Shown here in pieces: positions 1 to 10,573 of a stretch of 64,000 nucleotides of DNA. Positions within the stretch are counted from its first letter, which is position 1; the number at the start of each line of letters is the position of its first letter. This DNA comes from Labilithrix sp. GTDB taxonomy: Bacteria; Myxococcota_A; Polyangia; Polyangiales; Polyangiaceae. The position numbers were made by a program, and so were the translations under genes. Below the pieces are notes generated by a model. It made no database searches, was not told the origin of the DNA, and saw only the letters and a list, made by a program, of their open reading frames with translations. Location of the stretch: NCBI GenBank assembly GCA_019637155.1, contig JAHBWE010000006.1, forward strand, positions 62,001 through 126,000, in the 5' to 3' direction.

Positions 1-2192
1 TCGCCGCGCTGGCGGTAGCGCATCCCGAGCTTGTGGTGGCCCTCGGCGTCGTCGGGGTTCAGCTCCACCGCGCGCGCGGCGTACTTGATCGCGTCCTCGT
101 CGCGGTAGAGGCTGATCGCGTAGTCGGCCATGCGCTGGTAGAGCTGGCGCGCGCTCTTCGGGTCGACGGCGATGAGCTTCTCGAGCACCACGATCGCGTC
201 CGCGATCTTGTTCTCCTGGACGAGGACGCGCTCGAGCGCGAGGTAGCTCTCGGTGTCGCCGGGCGCGAGCTCGATCACGCGGCGCAAGGTCTGCTCGCTC
301 TCGGCGAGGTGGGTGCGGAGATGGAGCTGCACCTCGGCGAGCATGCGCCCCGCCTCGACGTCGGGCGGCTTGCCCTCGAACTTCGCCTTGAGCGGGGCGA
401 TCTGGCTGTCGAGGACGTGCTCGAAGCCCCAGAGCGTGACGATGCGCGATCGCGACTCGCGCGCGAGCAGCTTGTCGTTCGTCGCCTTCGCCTTCTCCGC
501 GAGCTCCTGCCAGAGCACGCGCGCCTCCTTGTAGCTCTTGGAGCGCTCGAGCGCGGAGGCGAGCTGCTTCTTGTAGCCGACGTTGCTCGGCTCGAGCTGC
601 GTCGCCTCGCGGAACGACTGGAGCGCGTCGGCGAGCATGTCGTGCTCCATGTAGACCTCACCGAGCGCGGAGAGCGCGCGCGCGCGCGGCGTGATCGTGG
701 TGAGGATGCGCTTCCAGGTCTGGACCGCGAGCTGCTGGTTGCCGTCCTGGAAGTAGCGATCGCCGAGGTCGACGAGGTGGCCGGGGTCGTTCGTGTTGAT
801 GCCTACGATTCGGGTGAGCACCTTGAGCGAGCGCTCGTTCTCGCCGATGCGGCCGTAGAAGTCGGCGAGGCGCGAGAGCACCTCCTCGTCGTTCTGGCCG
901 CGCGCCTCGAGCTCGACGAGGAGCTTCATCGCGCGCGTGCGATCGCCGCGCTGCATGAGCGCCTCGCACTGATCGAACACGAACTGCGGGTTGTTCGGGG
1001 CGGCGCGGATGAGCGCCTCGTACTCAGTGATCGCCTTGTCGAGCTCGCCCTGCGATTGCAGGACGCGGATCATCTTGAGGCGGAGATCGATCTGGCGCGG
1101 GTTCACCGCGAGCGCCTTCGCGTAGGTCTGGAGCGCCTTCGCGCTGTCGCCGGTCTCCTCGTAGAGCGCGCCGAGGAGCGCGAGGCGCTGGAAGTCGGTC
1201 GGGTGCTCGTCCTCGAGTTGCTTGATGAGGATCGGGAGCTGCTGATCGGCGCGGTAGATCTCGCTGATCGTCTCGTAGATCTCGGCGCGCACGGCCGCTT
1301 CCTGGCCCGCGCTCTGGAGCGCCTTCTTCAGGGTGGCGAGCGCCTCCTGGTTCTTGTGCGCCTTCGCCTGCGCCTTGCCGAGGTCCTTCAGCGCCGGCGC
1401 GAGCGCGCGGTTGTCGCCCTGCGAGGCGGCGACGAGCTCCTTGAACTCCGCCTCCGAGCGGTCGTACTCCGCGCGCTGGTACAGCTCGCGCGCGAGCTCA
1501 CCTTTCACGAAGAGGCTCGTCGGCTGCATCTTCACGAGCTGCGCGTGGAAGCCCTTCGCCGCCGCCCAGTCCTTCGCGTCGAGCGCGAGCGTCATCAGCG
1601 TGCGGACGGTCTGCTCCTTGTCGGCGGGCACCGTCTGCAGCGCGAGCGCCTCTTCGTAGCGCTTGCGCGCGGCGGCGACGTCGCCGCGGTCTTGCAAGAG
1701 GCGCGCGAAGGCGAGGAGCGCGACGGGATCGGTGTTCTTGAGGCCGATCGCCTTCTCGTACGTCTTCACCGCGTCGTCGGCGCGCCCGTCGATCTTGTAG
1801 ACGCCGGCGAGCGACACCGTCGCCGCGTACTGCTCGGCGCCGGCCTGCGCCGCCCTCGTCTCGAGGTCCTTCACGAGGTTGTTGAGGTTGCCGTCCTTGT
1901 CGCGATAGAGCTGCGCGAGGCGCTGGAGCGGGAACGGCGAGCCGGGCTGCGAGAGGACGATCTTCGTGTAGCGCTCGATGAGGACGGTCTGCGACTGCCC
2001 GACGTCCGGGTTGGTGGGGCCGGGCTTCGCGGGCCCCGGCTTCGCGGGGCCGGGTTTGCCGGGGCCGGGCTTGGCGGGTCCCGGCTTCGGCTTGTGGCGG
2101 CCGCGCGGATCGAAGTCCTGGCCGTGCGCGACCGGCGCGACGAGCGCGAGCGAGAGCCCGATCAGAGCGAAGAGACGACGATGTCCGCGCAC
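1..2192 (-). CDS. Exported tetratricopeptide-repeat protein (C-terminus beyond window)
   Basis: Only the first about 730 residues are visible; the gene reads leftward off the edge. The GTG start at 2192 gives an N-terminus with Arg residues and then a hydrophobic stretch (LFALIGLSLALVAPVAHG), a plausible signal peptide. Next comes a low-complexity Gly-Pro-Lys/Ala stretch (about residues 28-50), made of repeated PGPAKPG units. The rest is a long run of TPR-like helices, with recurring patterns such as ALQTYAKALAVNP, LYEETGDSAKALQTY and AVELNPDDAEGHHKLG. No enzyme motif is visible. Such proteins act as protein-interaction scaffolds in the periplasm or envelope; the partner is unknown. ATG codons upstream do not stay in frame, so the GTG is the best start. 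Confidence 0.85.
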   Translation of the reverse strand, partial: MRGHRRLFALIGLSLALVAPVAHGQDFDPRGRHKPKPGPAKPGPGKPGPAKPGPAKPGPTNPDVGQSQTVLIERYTKIVLSQPGSPFPLQRLAQLYRDKDGNLNNLVKDLETRAAQAGAEQYAATVSLAGVYKIDGRADDAVKTYEKAIGLKNTDPVALLAFARLLQDRGDVAAARKRYEEALALQTVPADKEQTVRTLMTLALDAKDWAAAKGFHAQLVKMQPTSLFVKGELARELYQRAEYDRSEAEFKELVAASQGDNRALAPALKDLGKAQAKAHKNQEALATLKKALQSAGQEAAVRAEIYETISEIYRADQQLPILIKQLEDEHPTDFQRLALLGALYEETGDSAKALQTYAKALAVNPRQIDLRLKMIRVLQSQGELDKAITEYEALIRAAPNNPQFVFDQCEALMQRGDRTRAMKLLVELEARGQNDEEVLSRLADFYGRIGENERSLKVLTRIVGINTNDPGHLVDLGDRYFQDGNQQLAVQTWKRILTTITPRARALSALGEVYMEHDMLADALQSFREATQLEPSNVGYKKQLASALERSKSYKEARVLWQELAEKAKATNDKLLARESRSRIVTLWGFEHVLDSQIAPLKAKFEGKPPDVEAGRMLAEVQLHLRTHLAESEQTLRRVIELAPGDTESYLALERVLVQENKIADAIVVLEKLIAVDPKSARQLYQRMADYAISLYRDEDAIKYAARAVELNPDDAEGHHKLGMRYRQRG

Positions 2193-2323
2193 CCTTCGAG
2201 CATATACGCGCGAGCCCGGAAAAGCTTGGGCCGCCTGAGCTCGGCCGTTCCCGGCGCCGCACCTCTACGCGGGCCAATTTCAGGCGACAAATCCTGCTGG
2301 GCTCGTAAGAACACGCGCCGGGC

Positions 2324-3166
2324 ATGAACACCCATCGCTTACCGCTTCGCTTTCAGTTTCGGGTCGTCGAGCAGACGGAGCTCGATCGCACGGTCGTGGT
2401 GCGCGGGAGCGCGTGCCCCAACTGCGATCGCCCGGTGGAGGAGGACTTCAGGTTCTGCGCCGGCTGCGGCCAGAGAGCCGCCGTCGGCCGGCTCGCGCTC
2501 CACGACATCGTCCCCGACGCCTTTCACGCGCTCGTCCACGCCGACAAGAGCGTGCTCTCGCTCATGAAGGCGCTCGCGCTTCGCCCCGGCGTGGTCGCGC
2601 GCGAGTACGCGCTCGAGGGCAAGCGGAAGCGCTACTTCAACCCGTTCGCGTTCCTCGTCCTCGTCCTCGGCGTGTGCATCACGATGAATGCGCTCGTCCA
2701 CCCGTACACGGCGCAGGCGCACCTGTTGCCGAGCGACGCCGACCCGGCGCTCCGCGCGATCTTCGTGCGCCAGGATCGCTTGAACCTGCTCATCGAGCGC
2801 TACCAGAACGTCGTCACGTTCGCGGCGCTCCCCATCTTCACGACGGTCTTCTGGCTCTTCTTCCGCCGTCGCAACGTGCGCTTCGCGGAGATGCTGACCG
2901 CTCAGATCTTCTTCGTCGGCTTCGTGCACGCGGTGGAGGCGCTCGTCCTCACGCCGTTCGCGCACGTGTTCCCGAACCCGCTCGCGTTCAACCTCACGCG
3001 GATCGCGTTCCAGCTCGTCTACGTCACGATCGCCTACCGGCAGTTCTTCCAGCTCGAGGGGTGGACCGGGTTCGTTCGCACCGGTCTCACGACGCTGCTC
3101 GCGTTCGCGCTGTGGGCCGGCGCTTCGATGAGCGTGATGTACCTCTACATCATGTACGGCGCGTGA
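2324..3166 (+). CDS. DUF3667 family zinc-ribbon membrane protein
   Basis: 280 residues. The N-terminal part has a CxxC...CxxC zinc ribbon (Cys31, Cys34, Cys45, Cys48). It is followed by the family signature, in which an amphipathic segment (KSVLSLMKALALRPGVVAREYALEGKR, about 75-101) leads into KRYFNPFAFLVL. Several membrane spans follow (about 107-126, 163-180, 192-211, 220-240, 258-276). This order is that of DUF3667, a family of bacterial membrane proteins with no established function. The gene starts with ATG 131 bases from the divergent TPR gene, so the two may share a control region. It is a stand-alone gene with the next lipoprotein 95 bases downstream. Confidence 0.85.
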   Translation: MNTHRLPLRFQFRVVEQTELDRTVVVRGSACPNCDRPVEEDFRFCAGCGQRAAVGRLALHDIVPDAFHALVHADKSVLSLMKALALRPGVVAREYALEGKRKRYFNPFAFLVLVLGVCITMNALVHPYTAQAHLLPSDADPALRAIFVRQDRLNLLIERYQNVVTFAALPIFTTVFWLFFRRRNVRFAEMLTAQIFFVGFVHAVEALVLTPFAHVFPNPLAFNLTRIAFQLVYVTIAYRQFFQLEGWTGFVRTGLTTLLAFALWAGASMSVMYLYIMYGA

Positions 3167-3261
3167 CGCCTCGAGCATCCGGCGCGCGTGCGTGTGCCTG
3201 CGGTCACGCGACGCGGATCGCGAGGGTGCGCTGATCGATCGGCGTACGGTATGCTCGCGCG

Positions 3262-3642
3262 ATGACCACGCCGAAACGCGTCTTTTCCTGCATTCTCGTC
3301 GCCGCCTTTTGGCTCGCCTGCGGTGACGACGACGACGCCGCCACCGCGGGCAACGACCGAAACGCGAGCTGCACGACGCTCTGCTCCGAGGCGCAGGCCG
3401 GGAGCTGCACGTCGATCAAAGGCGACTGCGGCGCGTTCTGCTCCGCCCTCGACAGCGCGGGCCCGAAGGCGAACTGCACGGCGCAGCGGAACGCCTACCA
3501 GAGCTGCTTGAACAGCCGCCCGTCGGCGTGCCAGGCGAGCTGCAACGGCCCCGAGCGCACGTTGACGGAGTGCCTCCTGCCGTATTGCGCTCAGAACTCG
3601 AGCGACTCGGACTGCAGCGCGCTGATCGCCGCCTTGCGGTGA
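3262..3642 (+). CDS. Small cysteine-rich lipoprotein
   Basis: 126 residues. The first 20 residues form a lipoprotein signal peptide with lipobox LACG, followed by an acidic run (GDDDD). The mature part holds ten or more Cys residues, including CTTLCSEAQAGSC and CGAFC, suggesting a compact disulfide-bonded fold. I do not recognise the family; short Cys-rich lipoproteins of this kind are common in myxobacteria. The Asp residues straight after the lipidated Cys would favour inner-membrane retention under the E. coli +2 rule, but that rule may not hold here. The gene ends 19 bases from the convergent kinase gene. Confidence 0.75.
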   Translation: MTTPKRVFSCILVAAFWLACGDDDDAATAGNDRNASCTTLCSEAQAGSCTSIKGDCGAFCSALDSAGPKANCTAQRNAYQSCLNSRPSACQASCNGPERTLTECLLPYCAQNSSDSDCSALIAALR

Positions 3643-3661
3643 TCGCTGTGATCGCGGGCGA

Positions 3662-5347
<1,686 letters not shown>

Positions 5348-5377
<30 letters not shown>

Positions 5378-7300
5378 GGCGTCCACTCGCTCCTCCTCCT
5401 CGCCCTCGCCGTCGCCGGCTGTCGTGAGCGGCCCAAGGCGACGCCCGTCGACGCCGCTCCCGCGCTTCCGTCCGCCGTCGTCGACGTCGTGTCGAGCGCG
5501 TCGCCGGGCGGGATGGAGAGCGCGGCGGAGGCGGGCGCGCCTGCGGTCGCGGCCGACGTCGTCGACGGCGCGGCGCTGCGGGCGGCGCATCGCGCTCGGA
5601 TCAAAGCGGACACGAGCGCGGTGGTCCTCCTCGAAGGAGGGGCGCCGCGCGAGCTCGGGCAGCGCCTCTGCGCGAAGGTCGTCCCCGCGCGTCCGAAGGA
5701 GACGCCGGTCCTGATCAAGCCGAACCTCGGCGGCTTCGACTGGTTCAAGGACCCCGCCACGCACGACGGCGACGACGGCGTGCGCGGGCGCACGACCGAT
5801 CCCGAGTTCGTGCGCGGGATCGTCCGCTGCTTGAAGGAGCGCGGTCACACGAAGATCACGATCGCGGAGGGTTGGGACGGCACGAACGCCAACTGGAACA
5901 AGCTCGCGAAGGTGTCCGGCTACGCGAAGATGGCGGAGGAGGAGAAGGTGCCGCTCGTCGCGCTCGACGACGACGGCGTCTTCGACAAGCAGGGCGACAA
6001 GCCCGCCGAGCCGATGCGGATCGGCGGCATGGAGGGCACGAACGTCCCGACCCTCCTCGTCCCGCGCGTCGTCGCGGAGCACCTCCGCGGCGGCCTCTTC
6101 ATCTCCGCGCCGAAGGTGAAGGCGCATCGCTTCGGCGTCGTCTCGCTCGCGATCAAGGGGATGCAAGGAACGGTCATGACCTCCGACGGCAGGCCGGCGA
6201 TGCATCAGAAGAAGGTGATGCACAAGGAGATCTCCGCCGCGCTCCAGCTCCTCGCCACCGATCGCGTCGAAGGCCAGAAGGCCTACCTCTCGTCGCTCGA
6301 GGTGTTCGCCGAGCGGATGGTCGACGTCCTCGAGATCGAGGCCCCCGACGTCGTGCTCGCCGAGGGCGCGCCGGCGATGGGCGGCGACGGCTTCGGCAAG
6401 CGCTGGCCCTCCGCCGAGAACGTCGCGATCGGCGGGACGAACCCGATCCTCGTCGATCGCGTCGGCGCGCAGCTCCTCGGCCTCTGGGACAACGCCGACC
6501 TCGCCGCGAAGCTCGGCGGGCACCGCACGTCGCCGCTCATCACCGCCGCGGCGAAGCGGTTCGAGGTCGATCTCGAGGCGGTGAAGATCGAGGGCGACGG
6601 CGCGGCGCTGCTCGACGCGGGCAAGAAGCGGCCCGTCCACTTCGTCTCGATGAACGGCTTCGAGCTGCACTCCGACCCGAGCCCGCGTCCGGTCGCGCAC
6701 GCCGTCCACGTGACCGGCGCGGTGGAGGAGGCGTGGAAGACGGCGCCGCCGGTCGCGTTCACGACGGACTGGTCCGGCGCGGAGGCGGGCATCCGCACGG
6801 AGGTGCGGTTCGCGTGGAACAAAGATGCGCTCTACACGCAATGGAAGCTCGAGGGCGCCGGCCTCGACGTGGACACGACGCGCCCGATCGAGACGGAGCG
6901 GACGAAGCTCTACGAGGAGGACTGCGTCGAGCTCTTCGTCGGGCCGGACGCGACCAACCTCGATCGCTACTTCGAGATCGAGCTCGGACCGCGCGGGCAC
7001 TTCTTCGATCTCGAGATCGACCGCGGGAAGAAGCTCTCCGTCGAGCAGCAGATCGCGTGGTCGAGCAAGCCCACCATCACGACGAAGGTCGACGAGGCGG
7101 CCCGCACGGCGACGATCGAGGCGACGCTGCGCGCGCCCGAGATCGTGGGCGCGCTCTCGGCGGGCGCGACCTTGCCGCTCGCGCTCTACCGCATGGAAGG
7201 CAAGGCGCCGCGGAGGTACCTCGCGTGGAGCCCGACGCGCACGCCGAAGCCGAACTTCCACGTCCCGAGCGCGTTCGGCCGCCTCGTCCTGGATCCGTAG
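5348..7300 (+). CDS. DUF362 lipoprotein with C-terminal CBM9-like domain
   Basis: 650 residues. ATG at 5348 begins a lipoprotein signal (LLLLALAVAGC). The central region has DUF362 hallmarks: VLIKPNLGG at about 120, a block with GHTKITIAEGWDGTN, and SAPKVKAHRFGVVSLAIKGMQG near 260. DUF362 proteins are often linked to Fe-S proteins, but no ferredoxin motif is visible here. The last about 200 residues (AWNKDALYTQWKLEG, EDCVELFVGPD, RYFEIELGPRGHFFDLEID) resemble the carbohydrate-binding CBM9-like beta-sandwich. The combination suggests a surface or periplasmic lipoprotein that binds a sugar polymer; the reaction is unknown. It is divergent from the kinase at 5377. A TATAGT hexamer lies just upstream of the ATG, without a clear -35. 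Confidence 0.85.
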
Positions 7301-7317
7301 CGGAGCGCCCGGCGCGC

Positions 7318-7959
7318 TCAATCGGAGTGCTCGGCGGCGACGAGGCCGTCGAGGTGGGCGACGTCGTTCCAGGAGTGGAGGCGGTGGCGACCGCGGCCGT
7401 CGCGCTCCACGAGCGTGAGCCCCGTGTTCGCGACGCCGGCGAGGGCGCGGAGGCCCTCGGCGTTCACGCCGAGGAGGCGCGCGACCCAGCTCTTGATCGA
7501 GCCGCCGTGCGAGACGAGCAGGACGCGTGAGCCGTCGGCGTGCCGCGCGGCGATGCGCGAGACCGCGCGCTCCACCCGCGCCGCGAGCTCCGCGTAGGTC
7601 TCGCCGCCGCCGCGGCGCACGTCGAGGCCGTGCTCCCACGCCGCCCACTCCTCGGGGTAGAGGCGCGCGATCTCGTCGTAGCCCTTTCCGGTCCAGAGGC
7701 CGACGTCGACCTCGCGGAGGTCCTCGTCGAGCGTGACCGTCATCCCGCACGCCTCGGCGACATAGCGCGCGGTGTCGGCCGCGCGCTCGAGGTCGCTCGC
7801 GTAGATCGCCTCCGGCGGCGCGTGCCGGAGGCGCTCCGCGAGGCGCTGCGCCTGCGCGCGTCCGAGGCGGTTGAGGCCGCTGCCGCCCTGGCCCTGGAAG
7901 ACCCGCCGCGCGTTGTCCGCGGTCTCGCCGTGGCGGGCCAGCTGAATGAGCAGAGCCAT
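7318..7959 (-). CDS. Histidine phosphatase family protein (phosphoglycerate-mutase-like)
   Basis: 213 residues. The branch-1 histidine phosphatase signature RHGETADN sits at residues 9-16, with catalytic His10. The second His is in LLVSHGGSIKSW at about 150, and the acidic proton donor is likely in DLREVDVGLWTG near 85. The length matches cobalamin phosphatase/phosphoglycerate-mutase-like enzymes. The substrate cannot be told from sequence: CobC-like, sugar-phosphate or broad phosphatase are all possible, and no cobalamin gene is nearby. It is convergent with the DUF362 gene and divergent from rpoZ (80-base gap). Confidence 0.88.
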   Translation of the reverse strand: MALLIQLARHGETADNARRVFQGQGGSGLNRLGRAQAQRLAERLRHAPPEAIYASDLERAADTARYVAEACGMTVTLDEDLREVDVGLWTGKGYDEIARLYPEEWAAWEHGLDVRRGGGETYAELAARVERAVSRIAARHADGSRVLLVSHGGSIKSWVARLLGVNAEGLRALAGVANTGLTLVERDGRGRHRLHSWNDVAHLDGLVAAEHSD

Positions 7960-8039
7960 TCCGGGAGGTTAGCCGCTTTGGAAAAGCTTGCGACCTTCGG
8001 CCGGGACGACTAGTTTCCGTCCTCCCCCGGAGAAGAACC

Positions 8040-8282
8040 ATGGCGCGCGTCACCGTCGAAGATTGCCTGGAGCGTGAAGAGAACCGTTTCGCGCTCGTGA
8101 TTCTGGCCGCCCGCCGGACCCGCCAGCTCATGAAGGGCTCGGGCGCGCTCGTTCACTCCAAGAACAAGGCCGCCGTCACCGCCCTCCGCGAGATCGCCGC
8201 GGGCAAGGTCCACTTCGATCGCACGAGCAACTCGGCGGTCGAGGATTGGATCGAGACGATGGCGAAGTCCGGCCTCTATTAA
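8040..8282 (+). CDS. rpoZ: DNA-directed RNA polymerase omega subunit
   Basis: 80 residues with the omega signature: MARVTVEDCLE, then NRFALVILAARRTRQL and a C-terminal AVTALREIAAGKV. Omega binds the beta-prime subunit and helps assemble RNA polymerase. The ATG at 8040 is preceded by GGAGAAG with good spacing. In many bacteria rpoZ sits next to gmk or spoT; here it is followed, only 6 bases later, by a methyltransferase gene, so the two may be cotranscribed. Confidence 0.95.
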   Translation: MARVTVEDCLEREENRFALVILAARRTRQLMKGSGALVHSKNKAAVTALREIAAGKVHFDRTSNSAVEDWIETMAKSGLY

Positions 8283-8288
8283 TAGAGA

Positions 8289-9080
8289 GTGAGAGACCGC
8301 GAGCTCGAAGCCGGCGCCGCGGCGCACTTCGAGGATCCCGCGTACTACGCGCAGGCCTACGCGCGTCGTCGTGACGACGTCGTGTACTACCGCGCGCTCG
8401 CGGAGGAGCACGGCGCGGTGCTCGAGCACGGCATCGGCAACGGCCGCATCGCGATCCCGATCGCGCAGGCGGGGGTGGAGGTCGTCGGCGTCGACGCGTC
8501 GCGCCCGATGCTCGCGGACCTGCGCGCGCGGCTCCGGCGCGAGCCCGTCGCGGTGCGGCGGCGCGTGACGGCGAAGCACGGCGACCTCCGGAAGGTGAAG
8601 CTCGGCCGTCGCTTCCCGCTCGTCATCTGCCCGTTCAACACCGCGCTCCATCTCTACGATCGCGCCGACGTCGAGCAGTGGCTCGCGCGCGTGAGGGAGC
8701 ACCTCGCGCCGCGCGGCGAGCTCGTCTTCGACGTCGCGATGCCGATGCCGGAGGACCTCGCGCGCGACCCGGCCGCGCCGTACCGCATCCCGCCGTTCGA
8801 GCACCCCACGCTCGGCCACGTCCGCTACCGCGAGCACTTCGACTACGACCGCGTCCGTCAGGTCCTCTTCGTCTCGATGGTGTTCGAGCCGAAGCGAGGT
8901 GAAGAGCGCATGACGCCCCTCGCGCATCGCCAGTTCTTCCCCCGCGAGATGGAGGCGCTCCTCCACTACAACGGCTTCGACGTCACCGCCCTCCACGGCG
9001 ACTTCACCCACGGCCCGCTCACGCAGCGCTCCGACGTGATGGTCTTCCACGCCCGCCCGCGCGCGCGACACTCGCGCTGA
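8289..9080 (+). CDS. Class I SAM-dependent methyltransferase
   Basis: 263 residues from GTG at 8289. SAM-binding motif I is VLEHGIGNGRIAIPIA (about 44-59), followed by the acidic strand VVGVDASRPML and a FPLVICPFNTALHL segment. The C-terminal half (RYREHFDYDRVRQVLFVSMVF) is the mixed-sheet part typical of small-molecule methyltransferases of the Methyltransf_25/11 type. The substrate is unknown. The gene follows rpoZ by 6 bases, and AGAGAGTGAG around the GTG may serve as ribosome binding site. Confidence 0.88.
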   Translation: MRDRELEAGAAAHFEDPAYYAQAYARRRDDVVYYRALAEEHGAVLEHGIGNGRIAIPIAQAGVEVVGVDASRPMLADLRARLRREPVAVRRRVTAKHGDLRKVKLGRRFPLVICPFNTALHLYDRADVEQWLARVREHLAPRGELVFDVAMPMPEDLARDPAAPYRIPPFEHPTLGHVRYREHFDYDRVRQVLFVSMVFEPKRGEERMTPLAHRQFFPREMEALLHYNGFDVTALHGDFTHGPLTQRSDVMVFHARPRARHSR

Positions 9081-9084
9081 CGCC

Positions 9085-9843
9085 TCAGCGCCGTGTCGGC
9101 TTGCGCTTCCGACCCTGCGCGACCGCGAGCTCGGCCCGCAGTCGCTCCACCTCGACTTCGAGGGACTCGCGCGTGGCCGTCTCGCGCCGGAGAGCATCGC
9201 GCGCGGCGTTCTCCGCGTCGCGCGCGGCAGCGGCCACCTCCGCTGCGGTCGGGTAGAGGTCCCTGCCCGCGGCGTCGCGGGCGACGCGGAGTCGGCGCTC
9301 GTCTCCCTTGCCCACGACCGTCAACCAGCAACCGAGCTGGGTCGAGCGAACGCTCGCGGCGTCGGTCCGGAGGACCTGCTCGAGGCGGGCGCGCTTCGAG
9401 CCGCGGCGGAAGACCTGCCACGTGATGCGTTCGTCGTCGCCGCCGGGCTCGGGGTCGTAGACGATGAGCTCGCTCACGCCGATCTCGTCGCAGGCGTTCG
9501 GGATCGCGACGTAGTCCGTATGGAAGTCGTTCGAGGCGATCTCGAGGCAGAAGCTCGGGACCACGGACTCCTCCCAGAGCTTCCAGATCTTCTCGACACG
9601 CGACTGCGGAACGCCCGGCAGGACGTAGATATCGGGCGCGATCGAGCGCGTGGGAGCAAACTGCTGCCAGTAGATGAACTGGTTCGATCCGACGTGCGCG
9701 ACGATCCCGCGCTCGGCGAGGAACCGCGCGAGCATCGGGCGAAGCATTTCCCTCATCAGCTGCTGGAGCTCGCCCACACCCATGTCGTCCGTCTCTGGGT
9801 AGAACGTCGGGTCCACAATCAGCTGCTTCGCCGCCGATCGCAT
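9085..9843 (-). CDS. Uma2 family (DUF820) putative endonuclease with C-terminal coiled coil
   Basis: 252 residues. The core matches the Uma2/DUF820 restriction-endonuclease-like fold: FIYWQQFAPTRSIAPDIYVLPG with the PD motif near 90, and FCLEIASNDFHTDYVAI with the second acidic residue. A charged helical tail (about 200-245) is rich in Ala, Arg and Glu and probably forms a coiled coil. Function in cells is not established for the family, which is abundant in cyanobacteria and myxobacteria. A second, shorter member lies at 34850-35407. The gene is convergent with the methyltransferase, with only 4 bases between. Confidence 0.85.
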   Translation of the reverse strand: MRSAAKQLIVDPTFYPETDDMGVGELQQLMREMLRPMLARFLAERGIVAHVGSNQFIYWQQFAPTRSIAPDIYVLPGVPQSRVEKIWKLWEESVVPSFCLEIASNDFHTDYVAIPNACDEIGVSELIVYDPEPGGDDERITWQVFRRGSKRARLEQVLRTDAASVRSTQLGCWLTVVGKGDERRLRVARDAAGRDLYPTAAEVAAAARDAENAARDALRRETATRESLEVEVERLRAELAVAQGRKRKPTRR

Positions 9844-9890
9844 ACGGACAGCCTAGCCCCGCGCTCGGCAGCGTGCGACAACGAGCTCGC

Positions 9891-10565
9891 ATGAGCATCG
9901 CGTCCCAGCTCGCCGACGTCCGCGCGCGGATCGAGCGCGCCGCGCGGGCGGTGGGGCGCGATCCGGCGAGCGTGCGGCTCGTCGCGGTGTCGAAGACCAA
10001 ACCTGCGGCGGCGATCCGCGAAGCGTACGCGGCGGGGCAGCGCGACTTCGGGGAGAACTACGCGCAGGAGCTGGCGGAGAAGGCGGCCGAGCTCTGCGAA
10101 GAGCTGCCCGACGTTCGGTGGCACTTCATCGGGCACCTCCAGTCGAACAAGGCGAAGCTCGTCGCGCCGGTCGCGCACCTCGTGCACGCGGTGGACTCCG
10201 CCGCGCTCGCGCACGCCCTCGCGAAGCGCGTCCCTCCCGGCGCGCCGCCGCTTCGCGTCCTCGTCGAGGTGAACACCGGCGGCGAAGCGGAGAAGCACGG
10301 CGTCGCGCCGGCGGACGCGGGCGCGCTCCTCGACGCGATCGCGGCGGAGCCGAGCCTCGTCCTCGGCGGCCTCATGACGATGCCGCCGCACGACCTCGAC
10401 GCCGCGCGCCGCGCCTTCGAGGCCCTCGTCGCGCTGCGCGATCGCCACGGCGGCGCCGCGCGGCTGCCCGAGCTCTCGATGGGCATGAGCGACGACCTCG
10501 AGGTCGCGATCGCGTGCGGCGCGACGATCGTGCGGGTGGGCACCGCGATCTTCGGCGCGCGGTGA
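9891..10565 (+). CDS. yggS: YggS family pyridoxal-phosphate-binding homeostasis protein
   Basis: 224 residues from ATG at 9891; an in-frame GTG at 9873 is a less likely start. The PLP lysine is Lys35 in RLVAVSKTKP. Other family blocks are DFGENYAQEL, WHFIGHLQSNK, LVEVNTGGEAEKHGV, GLMTMPP and ELSMGMSDDLEVAI, ending in VRVGTAIFGAR. YggS (PLPBP) is a single-domain TIM barrel that keeps PLP and amino-acid pools balanced and has no known enzymatic activity. It is often next to proC or the yggT/septation genes; here it stands alone, divergent from Uma2 by 47 bases. Confidence 0.93.
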   Translation: MSIASQLADVRARIERAARAVGRDPASVRLVAVSKTKPAAAIREAYAAGQRDFGENYAQELAEKAAELCEELPDVRWHFIGHLQSNKAKLVAPVAHLVHAVDSAALAHALAKRVPPGAPPLRVLVEVNTGGEAEKHGVAPADAGALLDAIAAEPSLVLGGLMTMPPHDLDAARRAFEALVALRDRHGGAARLPELSMGMSDDLEVAIACGATIVRVGTAIFGAR

Positions 10566-10573
10566 GGTGGGCG

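Noticed and set aside
33..2327. A 764-residue open frame on the plus strand
   Set aside because: It mirrors the minus-strand TPR gene and its product is low complexity.
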